Source of the DNA: Parabacteroides goldsteinii DSM 19448 = WAL 12034
GTDB taxonomy: Bacteria > Bacteroidota > Bacteroidia > Bacteroidales > Tannerellaceae
Assembly (NCBI RefSeq): GCF_000969835.1
Contig: NZ_KQ033914.1
Span: forward strand, 78,110-142,109
DNA length: 64,000 nucleotides
Direction: 5' to 3'
Positions within the stretch are counted from its first letter, which is position 1, and each line of letters opens with the position of its first letter. This document shows, piece after piece, positions 28,735 to 37,957 of the stretch. A program made the translations under genes and the position numbers. The notes under the pieces are model-generated. The model had not been told where the DNA came from. It did no database searches and saw only the letters and a list, made by a program, of their open reading frames with translations.

Positions 28735-29361
28735 ATGAGAATGAAGAATTGGCTCCTGTTTCTGATGATACCTGTGATTGGCACGGGTTGTGCGACAATG
28801 GATCCGACATCGCGTACGATAGTGGGTTCGCAGGTCGGCATGTTGGCGGGTACGGTTACCGGTGCAGTGATCGGGCATGCGGCCGGAGGATATCGCGGAG
28901 AGGCGATCGGTTCGTTTGTGGGATCGGTCGGAGGGACAGTTCTGGGTGCTGCCGCCGCTTCCTCTCAAAATCAACGTGACAGGAATACAGCGAGTGCCAG
29001 AGAGTATCAGGTCCCCTATCTGGTTATTGAGGATATTTATCTGGAAGACCGGAATAACAACCAGATCGTAGATGCAGGAGAAAGTTGCCGCATCTCGTTT
29101 ATCTTATCGAATGAAGGGAGACAAACGGCTTACAATATTGAGCCTGTTATCAAGGTCGAACAGGGGGGCAAATATGTGAAACTTTCAAAACCTCTTGTTA
29201 TCCGTCAGTTACCGCCGCATAAAAGAGTCAGTTATACTGTCACCTTGCATGCTTCTCCTAAATTGAAAGCCGGAGAAATAGTGCTGTCTGTCCGTTTGAA
29301 GTCTTCAGACGGTTATCTGACGGATAAGGAGACTTTTACATTGCCTGCTGGAAGATATTAG
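28735..29361 (+). CDS. Glycine-zipper lipoprotein
   Basis: 208 residues: a signal peptide ending in a lipobox (IGTGC), a Gly/Ala-rich zipper (about residues 33-78, VGMLAGTVTGAVIGHAAGG), then a beta-rich domain from about 95 (EDIYLEDRNNNQIVDAGE, resembling an Ig-like or CARDB domain). Glycine-zipper segments insert in or associate with membranes, so an envelope role is likely. Exact job unknown. Confidence 0.78.
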   Translation: MRMKNWLLFLMIPVIGTGCATMDPTSRTIVGSQVGMLAGTVTGAVIGHAAGGYRGEAIGSFVGSVGGTVLGAAAASSQNQRDRNTASAREYQVPYLVIEDIYLEDRNNNQIVDAGESCRISFILSNEGRQTAYNIEPVIKVEQGGKYVKLSKPLVIRQLPPHKRVSYTVTLHASPKLKAGEIVLSVRLKSSDGYLTDKETFTLPAGRY

Positions 29362-29391
29362 GCATTTATTTTTATAAGAAAACATCAGGCA

Positions 29392-29913
29392 ATGATTATA
29401 GAACAAGGCACAACGCATCATCTTGACGAACTGGAGGTTCTTTATGACGGGTTGAATGACTATTTGTCTTCCACGGTAAACTATCCGGGATGGATAAAAC
29501 ATATATATCCTGTCAGGGAGACGGCCATGCAGGGGATTGATGAGAAATGCTTGTTTGTTGCCATTGAAAATGGAACTGTTGCCGGAAGTATTATATTGAA
29601 TCATGAGCCGGAAAAGGCTTACAGTCAGGTTCGCTGGCTGGTTGAGGCGGAATATGCTGATATTCTGGTGATCCGGACGTTGGTTGTACATCCTTCATTT
29701 TTGAAACAGGAGGTGGCGACCCGATTGATGGAGTTTGCTAAACAATATGCGGTTAGTCACCGGATGAAATCGATCCGGTTGGACGTGTCAGTCGATAATA
29801 CACCAGCTATTAGCCTTTATAAAAAACTCGGTTATCAATATATTGGGACTGTTGATCTGGGACTGCCTTATGAGCATTTGAAATGGTTCCAACTTTATGA
29901 ATTGGTTTTATGA
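29392..29913 (+). CDS. GNAT-family N-acetyltransferase
   Basis: 173 residues with the acetyl-CoA-binding pattern: VIRTLVVHPSFLKQEVATRLMEFA (motif A), then IRLDVSVDNTPAISLYKKLGYQYIG (motif B). FVAIENGTVAGSIIL is motif C/D. Substrate unknown. The downstream AraC regulator starts 10 bp after its stop. Confidence 0.88.
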   Translation: MIIEQGTTHHLDELEVLYDGLNDYLSSTVNYPGWIKHIYPVRETAMQGIDEKCLFVAIENGTVAGSIILNHEPEKAYSQVRWLVEAEYADILVIRTLVVHPSFLKQEVATRLMEFAKQYAVSHRMKSIRLDVSVDNTPAISLYKKLGYQYIGTVDLGLPYEHLKWFQLYELVL

Positions 29914-29923
29914 CGCTTGTCCG

Positions 29924-30796
29924 ATGAAAAAGTCAATACCCCGCTATACATTTTATAAGCACAAGTATGGTAGTGAGTTACTGGTGGATGTTGTTGAACT
30001 GAAAAACATCAAGAAGTTTCTGGATATCAATCCGGTGCATACGCTGACTTACTATGACATTACTTTTGTCACCGAAGGTTCTGGCTCTTTTTCAATTGAT
30101 AACCAACAGTATGACGTCTGTCCCGGTGATGTGATTTTTTCAAAGCCGGGGGAGATACGTCATTGGGATAAAGATCATATTATAAATGGGTATGCACTTA
30201 TTTTCGAGGAAGAGTTTCTTTCCTCTTTTTTCAAAGACGACCAGTTCGTTCAGCATCTCAGTTATTTTGATCCAGACAAAACTGCGGCAAAAATACATCT
30301 TTCGGAATCAGTTTCCGATCGTATCTTCCAACAGATATGTAATATTAGGGATGAGATCGGTCTGTCCTCCCGAAATGGTGACCATGTGTTGAGGGCACTG
30401 CTTTATGAGGTTCTTATGCTCCTTGACAGGGGATACAAGGAGGAAGAAGGGAAAACGGATATAGTGAAGGGGCGTAACCTTCATCTTACTAACTTTATCC
30501 GTTGGGTCGACAAGTCTTTTAAAGAACATCGTGCAGTCAGCTATTATGCTGATAAATTATGTATTACGCCGAATTACCTGAATGAAATGATTACGGCCTC
30601 CATGCAGGTCAGTGCCAAACAATATATTCATAACAAAGTGATGGGAGAGGCCAAAAGGATGCTGACCTATACTGATTTACCCGTCTCGGAAATAGCCGCC
30701 CGGCTGAACTATGATACTGTATCTTATTTTATCCGTTCATTTCGTCAACATGCCGGACAAACTCCATTGGCATACAGAAAAATGCACAAACCGTAA
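29924..30796 (+). CDS. AraC-family transcriptional regulator
   Basis: About 290 residues: an N-terminal cupin sensor (DITFVTEGSGSFSIDNQQYDV, PGDVIFSKPGEIRHWD) and a C-terminal pair of helix-turn-helix motifs (AVSYYADKLCITPNYLNEMI, and LPVSEIAARLNYDTVSYFIRSFRQHAGQTPLAYR). I use the ATG at 29924 (MKKSIPRYTF) rather than an in-frame ATG inside the GNAT gene. It may control the PNPOx-like gene that follows. Confidence 0.9.
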   Translation: MKKSIPRYTFYKHKYGSELLVDVVELKNIKKFLDINPVHTLTYYDITFVTEGSGSFSIDNQQYDVCPGDVIFSKPGEIRHWDKDHIINGYALIFEEEFLSSFFKDDQFVQHLSYFDPDKTAAKIHLSESVSDRIFQQICNIRDEIGLSSRNGDHVLRALLYEVLMLLDRGYKEEEGKTDIVKGRNLHLTNFIRWVDKSFKEHRAVSYYADKLCITPNYLNEMITASMQVSAKQYIHNKVMGEAKRMLTYTDLPVSEIAARLNYDTVSYFIRSFRQHAGQTPLAYRKMHKP

Positions 30797-30886
30797 AAAG
30801 TGACATTTTCTCCCTGTTTACTGTTGCATCCGGGATAGCTTCATACTCTATTTTTGCCCTTATTATAAACGAATAACAGTTTAATT

Positions 30887-31306
30887 ATGAGAGATCCGGA
30901 AAAGACGATAGGTAATATCGTTGACAAACAGACAGTTTCATTCCTCGGTTCGGTTGATGAGGAAGGTTTCCCTAATATCAAAGCAATGCTTCAACCTCGT
31001 AAGCGGGAAGGAATCCGTACATTTTATTTTACTACCAATACATCTTCCAGGCGTGTGGCTCAGTTCAGGGAGAATGACCGTTCCTGTATTTACTTTTGTG
31101 ACCGGCGCTTTTTCAAAGGCGTGATGCTGAAAGGAACAATCGAAGTCCTGACCGACCCGGCAAGCAAAGAATTAATCTGGTTGCCGGGAGATACAATGTA
31201 TTATAAAGAAGGTGTTACCGATCCGGATTATTGTGTGTTGAAATTCACCGCTTTTTCGGGAAGATATTATAGTGGGTTCAAATCCGAGGATTTTAGTGTT
31301 GAGTAG
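30887..31306 (+). CDS. Pyridoxamine 5'-phosphate oxidase-like flavoprotein
   Basis: 139 residues of the split-barrel flavin-binding fold: TVSFLGSVDEEGFPNIKAML, FYFTTNTSSRRVAQFRENDRSCIYFCD and VMLKGTIEVLTDP. This matches the general-stress/PNPOx-like family, which binds FMN or F420; the actual reaction is unknown. Its end overlaps the converging HelD-like gene by 14 bp. Confidence 0.88.
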   Translation: MRDPEKTIGNIVDKQTVSFLGSVDEEGFPNIKAMLQPRKREGIRTFYFTTNTSSRRVAQFRENDRSCIYFCDRRFFKGVMLKGTIEVLTDPASKELIWLPGDTMYYKEGVTDPDYCVLKFTAFSGRYYSGFKSEDFSVE

Positions 31307-33368
31307 CCGTACGGATAAATTCACTTTGTTCCCCTGAATATGTCACTGTCAATTGATGCATTGCTCTGGTTACTGCCACATAAAGCATGCTTTTATCGAT
31401 TTCCGAACAGTAATTTGTCTTATTGGTTTGGGGGATGATTACTTCATCGAACTCCAACCCTTTTGCCATATGGGAAGAAGTGACGATGGTGCCATTTATG
31501 AAAGCGGAACTTTGACTGGACAGGAAATATATGTTTTCGATTTGTTTTTGAAGTTTTTCTGCCATATCTTTTGCCTGTAATTCAGTTTTGCATACGATTC
31601 CCAATGATTTGTAATCTGATTCTCTGAATACAGAGACCAAATGAGCGATGGCGGATATTTCTTCTTCAGCATTTCCGAACCGGAGAATTTCCGGCTTTTT
31701 GCCATGACGTACAACCGGTATCAGTTCGTCATTAGAACGTATCTTTTGGGCAAAGCCGGTTATTTCGACGGTCGAACGATAACTTTTGCATAATTTCATG
31801 ACCTCTCCTGCAGCAAATGCTTTGCGAATCATTTCGGCTGTTGATGAACCATAGGGATTTACCGATTGGCATGCATCGCCGAGAATAGTTTTCCGGCAGG
31901 GATAAAGTTTTTGAATTACCTTAAATTGGATGGGCGAATAGTCCTGCATTTCGTCTATCAGGAGATGTTTGATATGGGAATATGTCGTGTTTCCGTCCAA
32001 CGACATGTGCAGGTAGGCTAACGGGGCAAGGTCTGCATATTCAAGGATATGGCCTTTACGCAGTTTAAACATTTCGGGTTTCCCGGTCCATTTGAAAAAG
32101 TCTTTATATACCTGGAGATCATTGTTTCCGCCGAACATCTTTTTTATCTCTTTTTTCAGCAGGTTCTTTTCTGACGTGGTTACGGATATGTTGTATTGGA
32201 TTTTCATCATATCCAGTATGTAATCGGTCATTGTCTCAAACCGTTGTCGCATCGGATAACGGTTGAATCGTTTGAACTGTTCCTCGATGAAGCCGGCGGG
32301 AATGGTGATATGTCTGGTGAGCCGGACATCTGTAGCCTTGAAATAATTGTTTTCCATGTGGAGGATGAATTTGTCCAACAGGGAAATGAAATCGAACGAT
32401 GCCTTGTATTGTATTCGTTCGATAAAATCCCGGGATGGTTTTTCCAGCAATTCGGTTACCTGGTCGAAGAAATTCCGGTATTTATATTTATTTTCGAGTA
32501 ATTCCGAAAGGATTTGTTCCATACTGGTTTCAGGAACTGTCTCTTCTCCGAGTTCGGGTAGTACGTTGGATATGTAATCGGCAAAGACTTTATTGGGGGA
32601 TATAATCAGAATATCCCTGGAAGAAATATTTCCTTTCAGGGTGTAAAGCAGATAAGCGATACGATGCAAGGCAATGGAGGTTTTACCGGAACCGGCTACT
32701 CCCTGTATGATAAGTACGGGAGCTTCTTCGTTACGGATAATTTGATTCTGCTCACGCTGGATAGTCGTTACGATATTCTTCATTTTGTCGTCGGCATTGG
32801 CACTGAGTTCTTTCTGTAGAATGTCGTCATGGACGGTGAGGGAACTTTCAATCATATATTCCATCTGGCCTTTACGGATGCGGTACTGGCGTTTGAGCGA
32901 TATTTTGCCGTTGACTTCGCCGTTCGGGGAGGTGTAGGAGGCTTTGCCCAGTTCATGGTCGTAAAACATGCTTGAGACCGGGGCTCTCCAGTCGTATATC
33001 AGATTGGTCCTGCTTATGGAGTCGTAGAATGTGTGTATTCCAATATAAACAGGTATGGTTTGGCTGCCATCTTTCTCTTCTTTGAAATCTATCCGTCCGA
33101 AATAGGGAATATCGAGAATCCGGCCTAACCGTTTGCGTTTATCGATGACGTTTTCTCCCAATGCGAAATGGTTCAGGATACTTTCACGCATGGAACGAAT
33201 CTCGTGTGGGTCTATGTCTTTGTTAGACCATAAATAATCCTTGTATTCTTGCAGGGTGTCTACATGGTCTTTAACTGATTTGTCGGTATTGTTAATCGTA
33301 GCGTGTATGATACTGAGTATCTTTTGTAAATATTCTTTTTCCTGTTTTTCTGTTTCGTTGAATACCAT
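31293..33368 (-). CDS. UvrD/Rep-type helicase of the HelD group
   Basis: 691 residues. An N-terminal coiled arm (about 1-70) and a conserved block (GRIDFKEEKDGSQTIPVYIG, LIYDWRAPVSSMFYDHE) precede Walker A GVAGSGKTSIALHRIAYLLY (about 221-240), Walker B LLIDEMQDYSPIQF and the C-terminal VAVTRAMHQL. This layout is that of HelD, which frees stalled RNA polymerase; here it is by similarity of arrangement only. A minus-strand TAACTTTG box lies at 33411-33418. Confidence 0.85.
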   Translation of the reverse strand: MVFNETEKQEKEYLQKILSIIHATINNTDKSVKDHVDTLQEYKDYLWSNKDIDPHEIRSMRESILNHFALGENVIDKRKRLGRILDIPYFGRIDFKEEKDGSQTIPVYIGIHTFYDSISRTNLIYDWRAPVSSMFYDHELGKASYTSPNGEVNGKISLKRQYRIRKGQMEYMIESSLTVHDDILQKELSANADDKMKNIVTTIQREQNQIIRNEEAPVLIIQGVAGSGKTSIALHRIAYLLYTLKGNISSRDILIISPNKVFADYISNVLPELGEETVPETSMEQILSELLENKYKYRNFFDQVTELLEKPSRDFIERIQYKASFDFISLLDKFILHMENNYFKATDVRLTRHITIPAGFIEEQFKRFNRYPMRQRFETMTDYILDMMKIQYNISVTTSEKNLLKKEIKKMFGGNNDLQVYKDFFKWTGKPEMFKLRKGHILEYADLAPLAYLHMSLDGNTTYSHIKHLLIDEMQDYSPIQFKVIQKLYPCRKTILGDACQSVNPYGSSTAEMIRKAFAAGEVMKLCKSYRSTVEITGFAQKIRSNDELIPVVRHGKKPEILRFGNAEEEISAIAHLVSVFRESDYKSLGIVCKTELQAKDMAEKLQKQIENIYFLSSQSSAFINGTIVTSSHMAKGLEFDEVIIPQTNKTNYCSEIDKSMLYVAVTRAMHQLTVTYSGEQSEFIRTATQH

Positions 33369-33410
33369 AGCTGTCTTGTTGTTATATTAAAATGATTGGA
33401 AAGGACGGAC

Positions 33411-33418
33411 AAAGTTAC
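33411..33418 (-). promoter_or_regulatory. Promoter -7 box for the HelD-like gene
   Basis: Minus-strand TAACTTTG, 43 bp upstream of the start at 33368. Confidence 0.45.
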
Positions 33419-33474
33419 ATGAACCGACCTGTCTATTAAATAGTGATTTATAGCTATATTTCCGGCCTTTTTCA

Positions 33475-33482
33475 TACTTTTG
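33475..33482 (+). promoter_or_regulatory. Promoter -7 box for the nucleotidyltransferase-like gene
   Basis: TACTTTTG, 23 bp before the ATG at 33505. It rules out the in-frame GTG at 33484 as the start. Confidence 0.5.
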
Positions 33483-33504
33483 CGTGCACATTAAAAATAC
33501 AAAA

Positions 33505-34089
33505 ATGGATATTCTCGATATAGCACGGCTGAATCAGCAGCGGGCCTGGAAAGTAGTGGAGGACAGCGGCGTTATCCCCGCCTGGGAAAGTATAGGGGCT
33601 GAAATCAATCTGGTTGGTTCTTTAAGTACGGGGTTACTGATGACGCACCGGGATATTGATTTTCATATTTATACCTCTCCGTTGGAATTATCAGACAGTT
33701 TCCGGGCGATGGCAAAACTGGCGGAGAATCCGTCTGTCAAAAAAATAGAGTGTGCGAACTTGTTACATACGGTTGAAGAGTGCGTGGAGTGGCATGCCTG
33801 GTTTCAGGAACCGGAAGGTGAACTTTGGCAGATAGATATGATTCATATCCGGAAAGGTTCCCGATATGACGGTTATTTTGAAAAGGTAGCCAAGCGAATC
33901 GCTGCTGTTCTGACGGATGAAACAAGACGGGCTATCCTGCAACTGAAATTTGAAACACCCGCAACGGAAAAGGTCATGGGAGTGGAGTATTATCAGGCTG
34001 TTATTCGTGACGGTGTGCGGAGTTATGCCGAATTTGAGGAGTGGAGAAAACAATATCCGGTTACCGGTGTGGTGGAGTGGATGCCGTAA
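33505..34089 (+). CDS. Nucleotidyltransferase-like protein
   Basis: About 194 residues. The segment INLVGSLSTGLLMTHRDIDFHIYT has the GS...DxD pattern of the polymerase-beta-like nucleotidyltransferase fold, and WQIDMIHI may give the third acidic residue. Substrate unknown; databases sometimes name relatives loosely. Its 3' end overlaps the converging PAS-LuxR gene by 29 bp. Confidence 0.65.
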   Translation: MDILDIARLNQQRAWKVVEDSGVIPAWESIGAEINLVGSLSTGLLMTHRDIDFHIYTSPLELSDSFRAMAKLAENPSVKKIECANLLHTVEECVEWHAWFQEPEGELWQIDMIHIRKGSRYDGYFEKVAKRIAAVLTDETRRAILQLKFETPATEKVMGVEYYQAVIRDGVRSYAEFEEWRKQYPVTGVVEWMP

Positions 34090-34858
34090 GCCGGTTTAAC
34101 AGTCCAGATTCCAATCCGGCATTTATAGCTTCGATAGAGTTTTGGACCCCTAATTTGTGTAACAGGTTCTGACGATGGATATTCACCGTGTGGATACTGA
34201 TGCATAGTTTATGAGCGATTTCCTTACTTAGCAGTCCTTCCTGGATAAGATGTAATATCTCCGTTTCCCGCGGAGTGAGAATCGGTTGCCGACGGGGCGG
34301 GAGGGAAGGGGAGAACATCTCTCCGTTCCTGAGGTTGAGGACGGTACAATCTACCCCATCTGTCTCTTCCTGGTTGGGTGAAATGTCCATATTCCCTAAT
34401 ATAAGCCATGCTTTTCCTGCTGCGTCCTGTTCCATTACCTGATGTTTACTGATGACACGTACGTATTGTTGACGGATGTTGCGGACACGGAAACTGTAAA
34501 TATTGCAATAGTTGTTCCGTTCAGCGGCAGGGAGGCTGTAAATGAATTCTCCCAACCGGATTTGGAAAGCCTCCAGTTGCTGGCGATCGTCCGGATGGAT
34601 ACGTGATTCCAGATAGTCGCCCTGTTTTTCGAGAGTGGCAATTTTATGGCTGTCATATCCCAGCAAGTCGGAAAAGTTTGAGGAAGCGAAAGCATATCTG
34701 CATTTGTAGACATCGACAACGAAGGTACAGGTACGATTTATTTTCGCCATTTGCAGGAGCATGGCTTTGTCTCGTTCCCAAACGGCGTAATCGATGCCGG
34801 TAGCTGATAGGTTTTGCCTGGCCCATAATTCTTCGCGGGTGATATTGTCTGGCTTCAT
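34061..34858 (-). CDS. PAS-domain LuxR-type transcriptional regulator
   Basis: About 265 residues. A PAS-like sensor in the N-terminal half (FVVDVYKCRYAFASSNFSDLLGYD, YLESRIHPDDRQQLEAF) is followed by a LuxR-type HTH (LTPRETEILHLIQEGLLSKEIAHKLCISIHTVNIHRQNLLHKLGV). I choose ATG 34858 because it overlaps the cupin stop in an ATGA arrangement, which implies translational coupling. The PAS ligand is unknown. Confidence 0.88.
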   Translation of the reverse strand: MKPDNITREELWARQNLSATGIDYAVWERDKAMLLQMAKINRTCTFVVDVYKCRYAFASSNFSDLLGYDSHKIATLEKQGDYLESRIHPDDRQQLEAFQIRLGEFIYSLPAAERNNYCNIYSFRVRNIRQQYVRVISKHQVMEQDAAGKAWLILGNMDISPNQEETDGVDCTVLNLRNGEMFSPSLPPRRQPILTPRETEILHLIQEGLLSKEIAHKLCISIHTVNIHRQNLLHKLGVQNSIEAINAGLESGLLNRLTASTPPHR

Positions 34859-35349
34859 TGAAGTTCCCTCCATTTCTCCTGGGGATTTTCTTCTCCGTCA
34901 AAATAACCGGATTGAGCGGATTTATTGAATATCTCACCTGACGGAACAAGATATATTTTATCGGAATCCGGATATTCACAAATGTCATGTCCGATAAATG
35001 TCCTTATATCAAGGTATACGCAGGGTTCTGTCGTGTGATTGTATAATTGATGTGCTCCGGTTTCACCTTTTTCGAAAAAAATCAAATCTCCGCTGCTTAC
35101 GGCTTCTAACCCTTTAGGTGTTCTTAAGGTGGCAGAGCCGGAGATAATCAAGAATAATTCTTCTGCGTATCGGTGGAAATGGTACGCAGAACAGTATTGT
35201 CCGGGATTCAGTTGACGCAAGTCGAAATTTAAATTTTCCGGTTCCACTCCTTTTTGGGTTCTGGAGATGTCTGTGAATAATTTGAAAGGCTCAATCCTGT
35301 TCGGATTTTCCTGAAAGTTTCTTTCGGTTGATTTTAAAATAGTAGCCAT
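34855..35349 (-). CDS. Cupin-domain protein
   Basis: 164 residues with a single cupin: YCSAYHFHRYAEELFLIISGSATL gives motif 1 (His and Glu metal ligands), and SGDLIFFEKGETGAHQLYN gives motif 2. Probably metal-binding; ligand or reaction unknown. Overlaps the regulator by 4 bp, so one could sense and the other act on a related small molecule. Minus-strand TATATTTG lies at 35418-35425. Confidence 0.82.
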   Translation of the reverse strand: MATILKSTERNFQENPNRIEPFKLFTDISRTQKGVEPENLNFDLRQLNPGQYCSAYHFHRYAEELFLIISGSATLRTPKGLEAVSSGDLIFFEKGETGAHQLYNHTTEPCVYLDIRTFIGHDICEYPDSDKIYLVPSGEIFNKSAQSGYFDGEENPQEKWRELQ

Positions 35350-35482
35350 GATTTTGTCTTTTAGTGATTTTGTTTTTAAGAGAGTGAAGTTATTACAAAT
35401 TTTCTCTATTCATGTAGCAAATATAGTTTGTAAAGCGTAATTTTACAGATATTTTACTCCAAATATTAATAACAGCGAAGGT

Positions 35483-35992
35483 ATGGACTTTTTAGAACTA
35501 ACAAAGAAACGCTTTTCAGCAAGAAATTATAAGTCGGATAAGGTCGAACAGGATAAGATAGATTATATTATTGAATGTGCCCGGTTAGCTCCTTCTGCGG
35601 TAAATTATCAACCGTGGCATTTCATGGTCGTAATCAGTGAAGAACAGAAAAAGAAGATACAGCAATGTTATAATAGAGAATGGTTTGCAAAAGCACCAGT
35701 CTATATCGTGGTATGTGCTGATAAATCGGAAGCCTGGGTACGTAAGTCTGATAATAAAAATCATGCAGACATCGACGCCGCCATTGCAACAGAACATATT
35801 TGTCTTGCTGCTACAGAAATGGGGTTAGGTAGTTGCTGGGTTTGTAACTTTGATTTGGATTTACTTAGAACAAACTTTCAATTACCTGCTGAAAAATATC
35901 CGGTAGCGATTATACCATTGGGATATATCGCAGAACAACCCGAACGTTTCTCAACTCGGAAGGAGAGGGGGGAAATAGTAACGGTGTATTAA
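35483..35992 (+). CDS. Nitroreductase-family flavoprotein
   Basis: 169 residues with the FMN-binding pattern: KKRFSARNYKSDKVEQDKI, ARLAPSAVNYQPWHFMVV, and HICLAATEMGLGSCWVCNFD near the centre. It ends IIPLGYIAEQPE, the family's C-terminal motif. NAD(P)H-dependent reduction of nitro or quinone compounds is the usual activity. Confidence 0.9.
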   Translation: MDFLELTKKRFSARNYKSDKVEQDKIDYIIECARLAPSAVNYQPWHFMVVISEEQKKKIQQCYNREWFAKAPVYIVVCADKSEAWVRKSDNKNHADIDAAIATEHICLAATEMGLGSCWVCNFDLDLLRTNFQLPAEKYPVAIIPLGYIAEQPERFSTRKERGEIVTVY

Positions 35993-36284
35993 ATGGGGTA
36001 CGTTGCGGCATAATAGATTGCCTTTGTTTCCTGATAAATAGAAAACAATTGAATTTATGATAATAAACAAAAGTAACATTGAATTAATGCCCCTTCGAAA
36101 GAAAACACTTTTTCCGTAAAAGCCTTATTGAGTAATGGATTCAAGAAAAAAAGGAGATGGAGATTATCGAAAAACATAACGTGAGGAAATGATTGATATG
36201 GACAGTGCCGGTATGACTCAGAACGTATTACTTAAATCTACCTTAATCGTTTTGATAACGAATTGATGGACGTAGTCCGAAGAT

Positions 36285-36674
36285 CTACTCTAAGCCAATA
36301 ATTCTCCACAAGCGCGTAAAAATAGTACCATGCTCAATTCTTCTTTGTAAGAAATCAATGGTCAAATCCAACTCTTCCAATAAACGAGGATGTTGCCCAT
36401 CTACCTTTCCCCATTCGTTTTTTAAACCTTTTAATGTCCTTAAAGAAAATAGGAAATACCGTTTAAAATGTCTAAGTTCATAAATAATAGCAGCCTGCCT
36501 ATCAATGTACATTGAATTTTTTTCATCGTCCGGTTGAACCAACTCTTTTATTAATTTATGATAGTTCTCAAATTCTTTTAAATTCTGTTCCCTTTTGCGA
36601 GAATCAAAATATTGACAAATAGCCCAAATAAAAGATGCTAACCCCAACAAAGTAGTTATGTCGTTCTGAATCAT
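36285..36674 (-). CDS. Uncharacterised protein with one membrane segment
   Basis: 129 residues: a weak hydrophobic N-terminus (LLGLASFIWAICQYF), then charged helices (REQNLKEFENYHKLIKELVQ). Unknown family. It sits just downstream of a decayed ATP-binding gene in an AT-rich accessory zone. The 292 bp before it (35993-36284) show no clear gene or repeat. Confidence 0.55.
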   Translation of the reverse strand: MIQNDITTLLGLASFIWAICQYFDSRKREQNLKEFENYHKLIKELVQPDDEKNSMYIDRQAAIIYELRHFKRYFLFSLRTLKGLKNEWGKVDGQHPRLLEELDLTIDFLQRRIEHGTIFTRLWRIIGLE

Positions 36675-36725
36675 TTTATAATGAGATTAAAATAGCGAAC
36701 AAATATACATCATTATTCTTGTATC

Positions 36726-37861
36726 TCATAGGCTATTTGTTTTTGGAAAATAACCACCTGTTTTTGGGGCACCTCTAAACTCGATTAATTCTTTATCATT
36801 CAGTGATTTTAGATACCGTTTAGTCATTCTTAGACTCTTAAATATTCTTTTCGATATCTCAATAGCATTTAACCCTTCTTCTTTTCTTATTAAATTTAAT
36901 ACATTTTGTTCATTCTCATTTACAGTGCCATTTACAGTGCCATTTACAGTGCCATTTACAGTGCCATTTACAGTGCCATTTACAGTGCCATTTACAGTGC
37001 CATTTACAGTGCCATCAATGTCACTATTGTTCTTTCTTTTGAACACTACCGTAAACATTCCATCCGTATGAAATTCAGGTTCAGAAAGATTAGCTTCTTT
37101 CATGGCATTCTGCATACGGGGAATGCCGGATGCCACCCTTTCAACCAAGTGCATACGGGTAAACAATCCAAATATTAATGGATTGCGCGTCATGCTCTTA
37201 TGTCCGAAGTCTTTGGCTACGATAGGTAAAAGTCCTCCGGGATTGGAAACCTCTACACGGTCATCAAACATTTCTATCGTAATGGTTGCGCCTTGTTCGT
37301 AATAGTCACGGTGGGAGAGGGCATTGATAATGGCTTCTTTAAATACAGTAAGAGGTATTTCCCAAATTTCTTCTCTTGGTCCTGCTCCCTCTATTTTGTA
37401 AGCAACTTGCAGTTTGCTTTCCAGCCATGCCATAGCCTGCAAATATTGCTGGTATAGTGGACCGCCAAAGGTTTTATCATCTATGATATATACTTTAGTA
37501 GTTCCTTTGAAAAGAACGCATCTTGTCACAGCGTGTGGAAATTTCCGTTCAGGTTGTTTCCCAAAGAACATGGCGGAACCGTTTTATCGTCGATATTTAC
37601 CGCATACATATCACAATGGAGAGCTGGAGAAATTTCACTGATAGAGCCTTGAATGGCTGAACGTTTGTCATTCTCCAAATCTGTACCAACAATCTGACCG
37701 TTATCATCTATCCCAATGAGCAAATATCCTCCGTCAGCATTAGCGAAAGCACAAATCTCTTCTGTCAGTTCACGAATCTTTGAGGGAACACGAACTTTGA
37801 ACTCTACATTATAGCCTTCTCCGCTATTAATGAGCGACTGTATGGTATTAGTATTCAGCAT
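36726..37861 (-). pseudogene. Decayed AlbA_2 / ATP-binding (Schlafen-like) protein gene
   Basis: Two frames that belong to one family. The 5' frame (37526-37861) encodes the AlbA_2 N-terminal domain (GEGYNVEFKVRVPSKIRELTEEICAFANADGGYLLIGIDD). The 3' frame (36726-37571) encodes the HATPase-like part (FKEAIINALSHRDYYEQG, DDRVEVSNPGGL) and a C-terminal winged HTH. They overlap in different frames, and from memory of intact relatives about 100 residues are missing between DDKTV and FFGKQPE. An internal deletion with frameshift fits. A 12 bp repeat lies near the 3' end. Confidence 0.7.
36918..37013. repeat. Eight perfect copies of a 12 bp tandem repeat
   Basis: Unit ATTTACAGTGCC, repeated eight times without a mismatch, encoding (NGTV) repeats in the minus-strand frame. 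The unit is a multiple of three, so copy-number changes would keep the frame. Confidence 0.95.
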
Positions 37862-37931
37862 TTATTTTAATCTTGTTACAAAAGTAATGATTTTGTTTGG
37901 CAAATGGGGTGTTAATTAGAAGTCTTTGGGG

Positions 37932-37939
37932 TAATTTTG
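37932..37939 (+). promoter_or_regulatory. Promoter -7 box for the Crp/Fnr gene
   Basis: TAATTTTG, 19 bp before the ATG at 37958. It overlaps an in-frame TTG at 37937, which argues against that start. Confidence 0.5.
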
Positions 37940-37957
37940 TGTTCTCAAACTGTAAAT

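Noticed and set aside
33484..33504. GTG start for the nucleotidyltransferase-like gene
   Set aside because: It begins directly after the -7 box, so it would not be in the transcript.
36918..37013. CRISPR array
   Set aside because: The 12 bp units touch each other with no spacers and lie in a coding frame.
36906..37178. A plus-strand frame of repeated Tyr-Ser-Ala-Ile residues
   Set aside because: It is the antisense reading of the 12 bp tandem repeat and has no promoter or family.
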